The notes under the pieces: generated by a model | The model's database searches: none | Told to the model about the DNA's origin: nothing | What the model saw: the letters and a program-made list of their open reading frames with translations, nothing else | Part shown: piece by piece, positions 63,701-64,000 of the stretch | Numbering within the stretch: the first letter of the stretch is position 1 | Layout of the letters: each line of letters begins with the position of its first letter | Source of the DNA: Zygnema cylindricum | Lineage: Eukaryota; Streptophyta; Zygnematophyceae; Zygnematales; Zygnemataceae | Direction of reading: 5' to 3' | DNA length: 64,000 bases | NCBI GenBank assembly: GCA_037447655.1 | Contig: JBBHKE010000294.1 | Coordinates: 107,474 to 171,473, forward strand | Made by a program: the position numbers and the translations under genes

Positions 63701-64000
63701 TAATAAAGATGAAGCTAGCTTGAAGATTCTAACAAAGGAATAATTCTAACATATTCATTACTATTTGTTCCCTGTCATTGACCTATACTTTACTCATTCG
63801 TTAAGAAACCAAGACGGCCCAATATAAATTGTTGACAAGAAGTCCACTCAACTTAATATACCAAAAAAATACGACTCAATTTCCTGAGTTAATAAGGAAA
63901 GCTGAGAGAAAGAACATCATTTTATAGCAGAAAGAAAATCGCCCCATTGTATGTGGGAATGGGACTTCACCTGCATCTCCAACTGTACGCTTCTTCGCTG
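57707..64000 (-). CDS. MRE11: MRE11 double-strand-break repair nuclease, C-terminal part (cut by right edge)
   Basis: Exons in the window: 63971-64000 (continues beyond), 63111-63190, 62748-62861, 62011-62091, 60740-60841, 59652-59923, 58631-58781, 57926-58165 and a tentative terminal exon 57707-57751. All joins keep phase (about 371 codons). The order matches plant MRE11: RPEELNQQSIEALVNE, MEILPVTELGLALHEFVSKD, REEDVLTEKLNRIMQ, an RGRGRGSRGRG glycine-arginine stretch with LKQTTLNLQRR, the Ala-rich segment RAAAAAAASVLKAGRS, then acidic and RG-rich tails. MRE11 works with RAD50 and NBS1 in DNA-end resection. Its phosphoesterase motifs lie outside this window. The GAR motif is a known arginine-methylation region in animals. 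The last exon is uncertain: the CAG/GTGAAG donor at 57926 could instead be read through. Confidence 0.88.
57780..57900. repeat. GAAAC/GGAAA purine-rich repeat in the last MRE11 intron
   Basis: Pentamers AAACG and AAATG run from 57837 to 57895, preceded by GGGAAGG units. This is a low-complexity tract. It supplies the pyrimidine-rich sequence before the proposed terminal acceptor on the minus strand. Confidence 0.7.
58170..58410. repeat. GGAAGAAA-type purine tract in an MRE11 intron
   Basis: A purine-rich run has tandem AGGAAAGGGGAAGA and AGAGGAAGAAAA units. On the gene strand it is a long polypyrimidine tract before the acceptor at 58166. The open frames seen through it are artefacts. Confidence 0.75.
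58768..59230. repeat. Three direct copies of the 3' splice-site region in an MRE11 intron
   Basis: The block CTCTGACAGCCATGGATGGG (58780) recurs at 58924 and, as CTTTGACAGCCATGGATACT, at 59172. Each is flanked by AAGCTTGTGAAAA and GGATACNGAGAAGAAA words. On the gene strand the first two contain the acceptor TGTCAG; the third reads TGTCAA. Confidence 0.75.
60415..60765. repeat. ~48-bp tandem repeat carrying 5' splice-site-like sequence in an MRE11 intron
   Basis: On the minus strand five to six units begin GTACAATTTTG, CTGTACATTTTTG, CTCTACATTGTTG, GTACAATTTTG or GTACAGTTTTG and contain TGTCTTTTTCTTA and TGGAAGGA words. The first unit holds the real donor at 60739 (CGTCAG/GTACAA). Confidence 0.75.
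61225..61460. repeat. CTCCCT and GAGA microsatellites in an MRE11 intron
   Basis: A pyrimidine run (CCCTCTCC units, about 61235-61320) is followed by a GAGA run (about 61335-61405). They could form a hairpin because they are inverted relative to each other. Confidence 0.8.
61495..61640. repeat. ATCGG/CGATAATCG-rich block
   Basis: Dense CGAT, ATCGG and palindromic CGATAATCG/TCGATAATATCG words lie in an otherwise AT-rich intron. The texture resembles the subterminal clusters at 12094-12625, but the motif is different. Its ends are not defined. Confidence 0.35.
62365..62735. repeat. ~65-bp tandem repeat in an MRE11 intron
   Basis: About five degenerate units contain GTTGGTNNNNNAACNTTATA then AAGTCNCNCCAAAAAATAAA and AGACGGACAGAAAGAAAG. 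The array ends just before the donor at 62747. Confidence 0.6.

Overview
This is a window of nuclear DNA from a photosynthetic eukaryote of the green lineage. Genes are broken by GT-AG introns. Products include plastid-type amino-acid enzymes with N-terminal transit-peptide-like leaders, a RETICULATA-related (DUF3411) plastid protein, a plant-type DUF676 lipase and a plant-type MRE11 C-terminus. Intergenic DNA is AT-rich and packed with transposons. A streptophyte alga or another early green lineage would fit, but I cannot name the species. There are two assembly gaps (14087-14215 and 55103-55112).

Layout. 1-11662 is a cluster of Ty1/copia retrotransposons, all on the minus strand. The 5' end of one element (E1) is nested in the gag of a second (E2). 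A Ty3/gypsy remnant follows, then a near-complete but frameshifted copia element with two ~900-bp LTRs (E3, 4260-10463), then the 3' end of a fourth (E4). 11663-13600 is repeat-rich DNA with a candidate inverted-repeat element and a 16-bp tandem repeat. 16508-21012 (minus) is an ARM-repeat plus JmjC hydroxylase of the NO66/MINA53 type. 21519-22694 (plus) holds a degenerate or partial SUN-domain gene. 25651-30325 (minus) is a RETICULATA-related gene with 8 exons. 31459-39443 (plus) is a DUF676 alpha/beta-hydrolase with 10 exons. 41316-47386 (minus) is plastid 3-isopropylmalate dehydrogenase with 11 exons. 48540-50488 (plus) is plastid acetylornithine aminotransferase with 2 exons. 51069-54800 (minus) is a decayed non-LTR retrotransposon of the restriction-like-endonuclease class, with tandem arrays at its 5' side. 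57707 to the right edge (minus) is the C-terminal part of MRE11.

I built the gene models by hand. For the JmjC, RETICULATA-related, lipase, IPMDH and aminotransferase genes every intron joins in phase and the whole coding length divides by three (945, 588, 790, 451 and 497 residues). Two gene pairs are head to head with ~1.1 kb between start codons: RETICULATA-related/lipase and IPMDH/acetylornithine aminotransferase. The second pair links leucine and arginine biosynthesis in the plastid.

Most notable observations: (1) a family of short inverted-repeat (MITE-like) elements with TACAC...GTGTA ends sits in introns and spacers, and the tip of one supplies the 5' splice site of an IPMDH intron; (2) MRE11 introns have grown by tandem duplication of units that carry their own splice sites, including a second 3' splice site 144 nt upstream that is in frame and open; (3) two distinct copia LTR families each carry a tRNA-like module antisense to the element. 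I saw no CRISPR, bacterial-type system or wholly new multi-gene system here.
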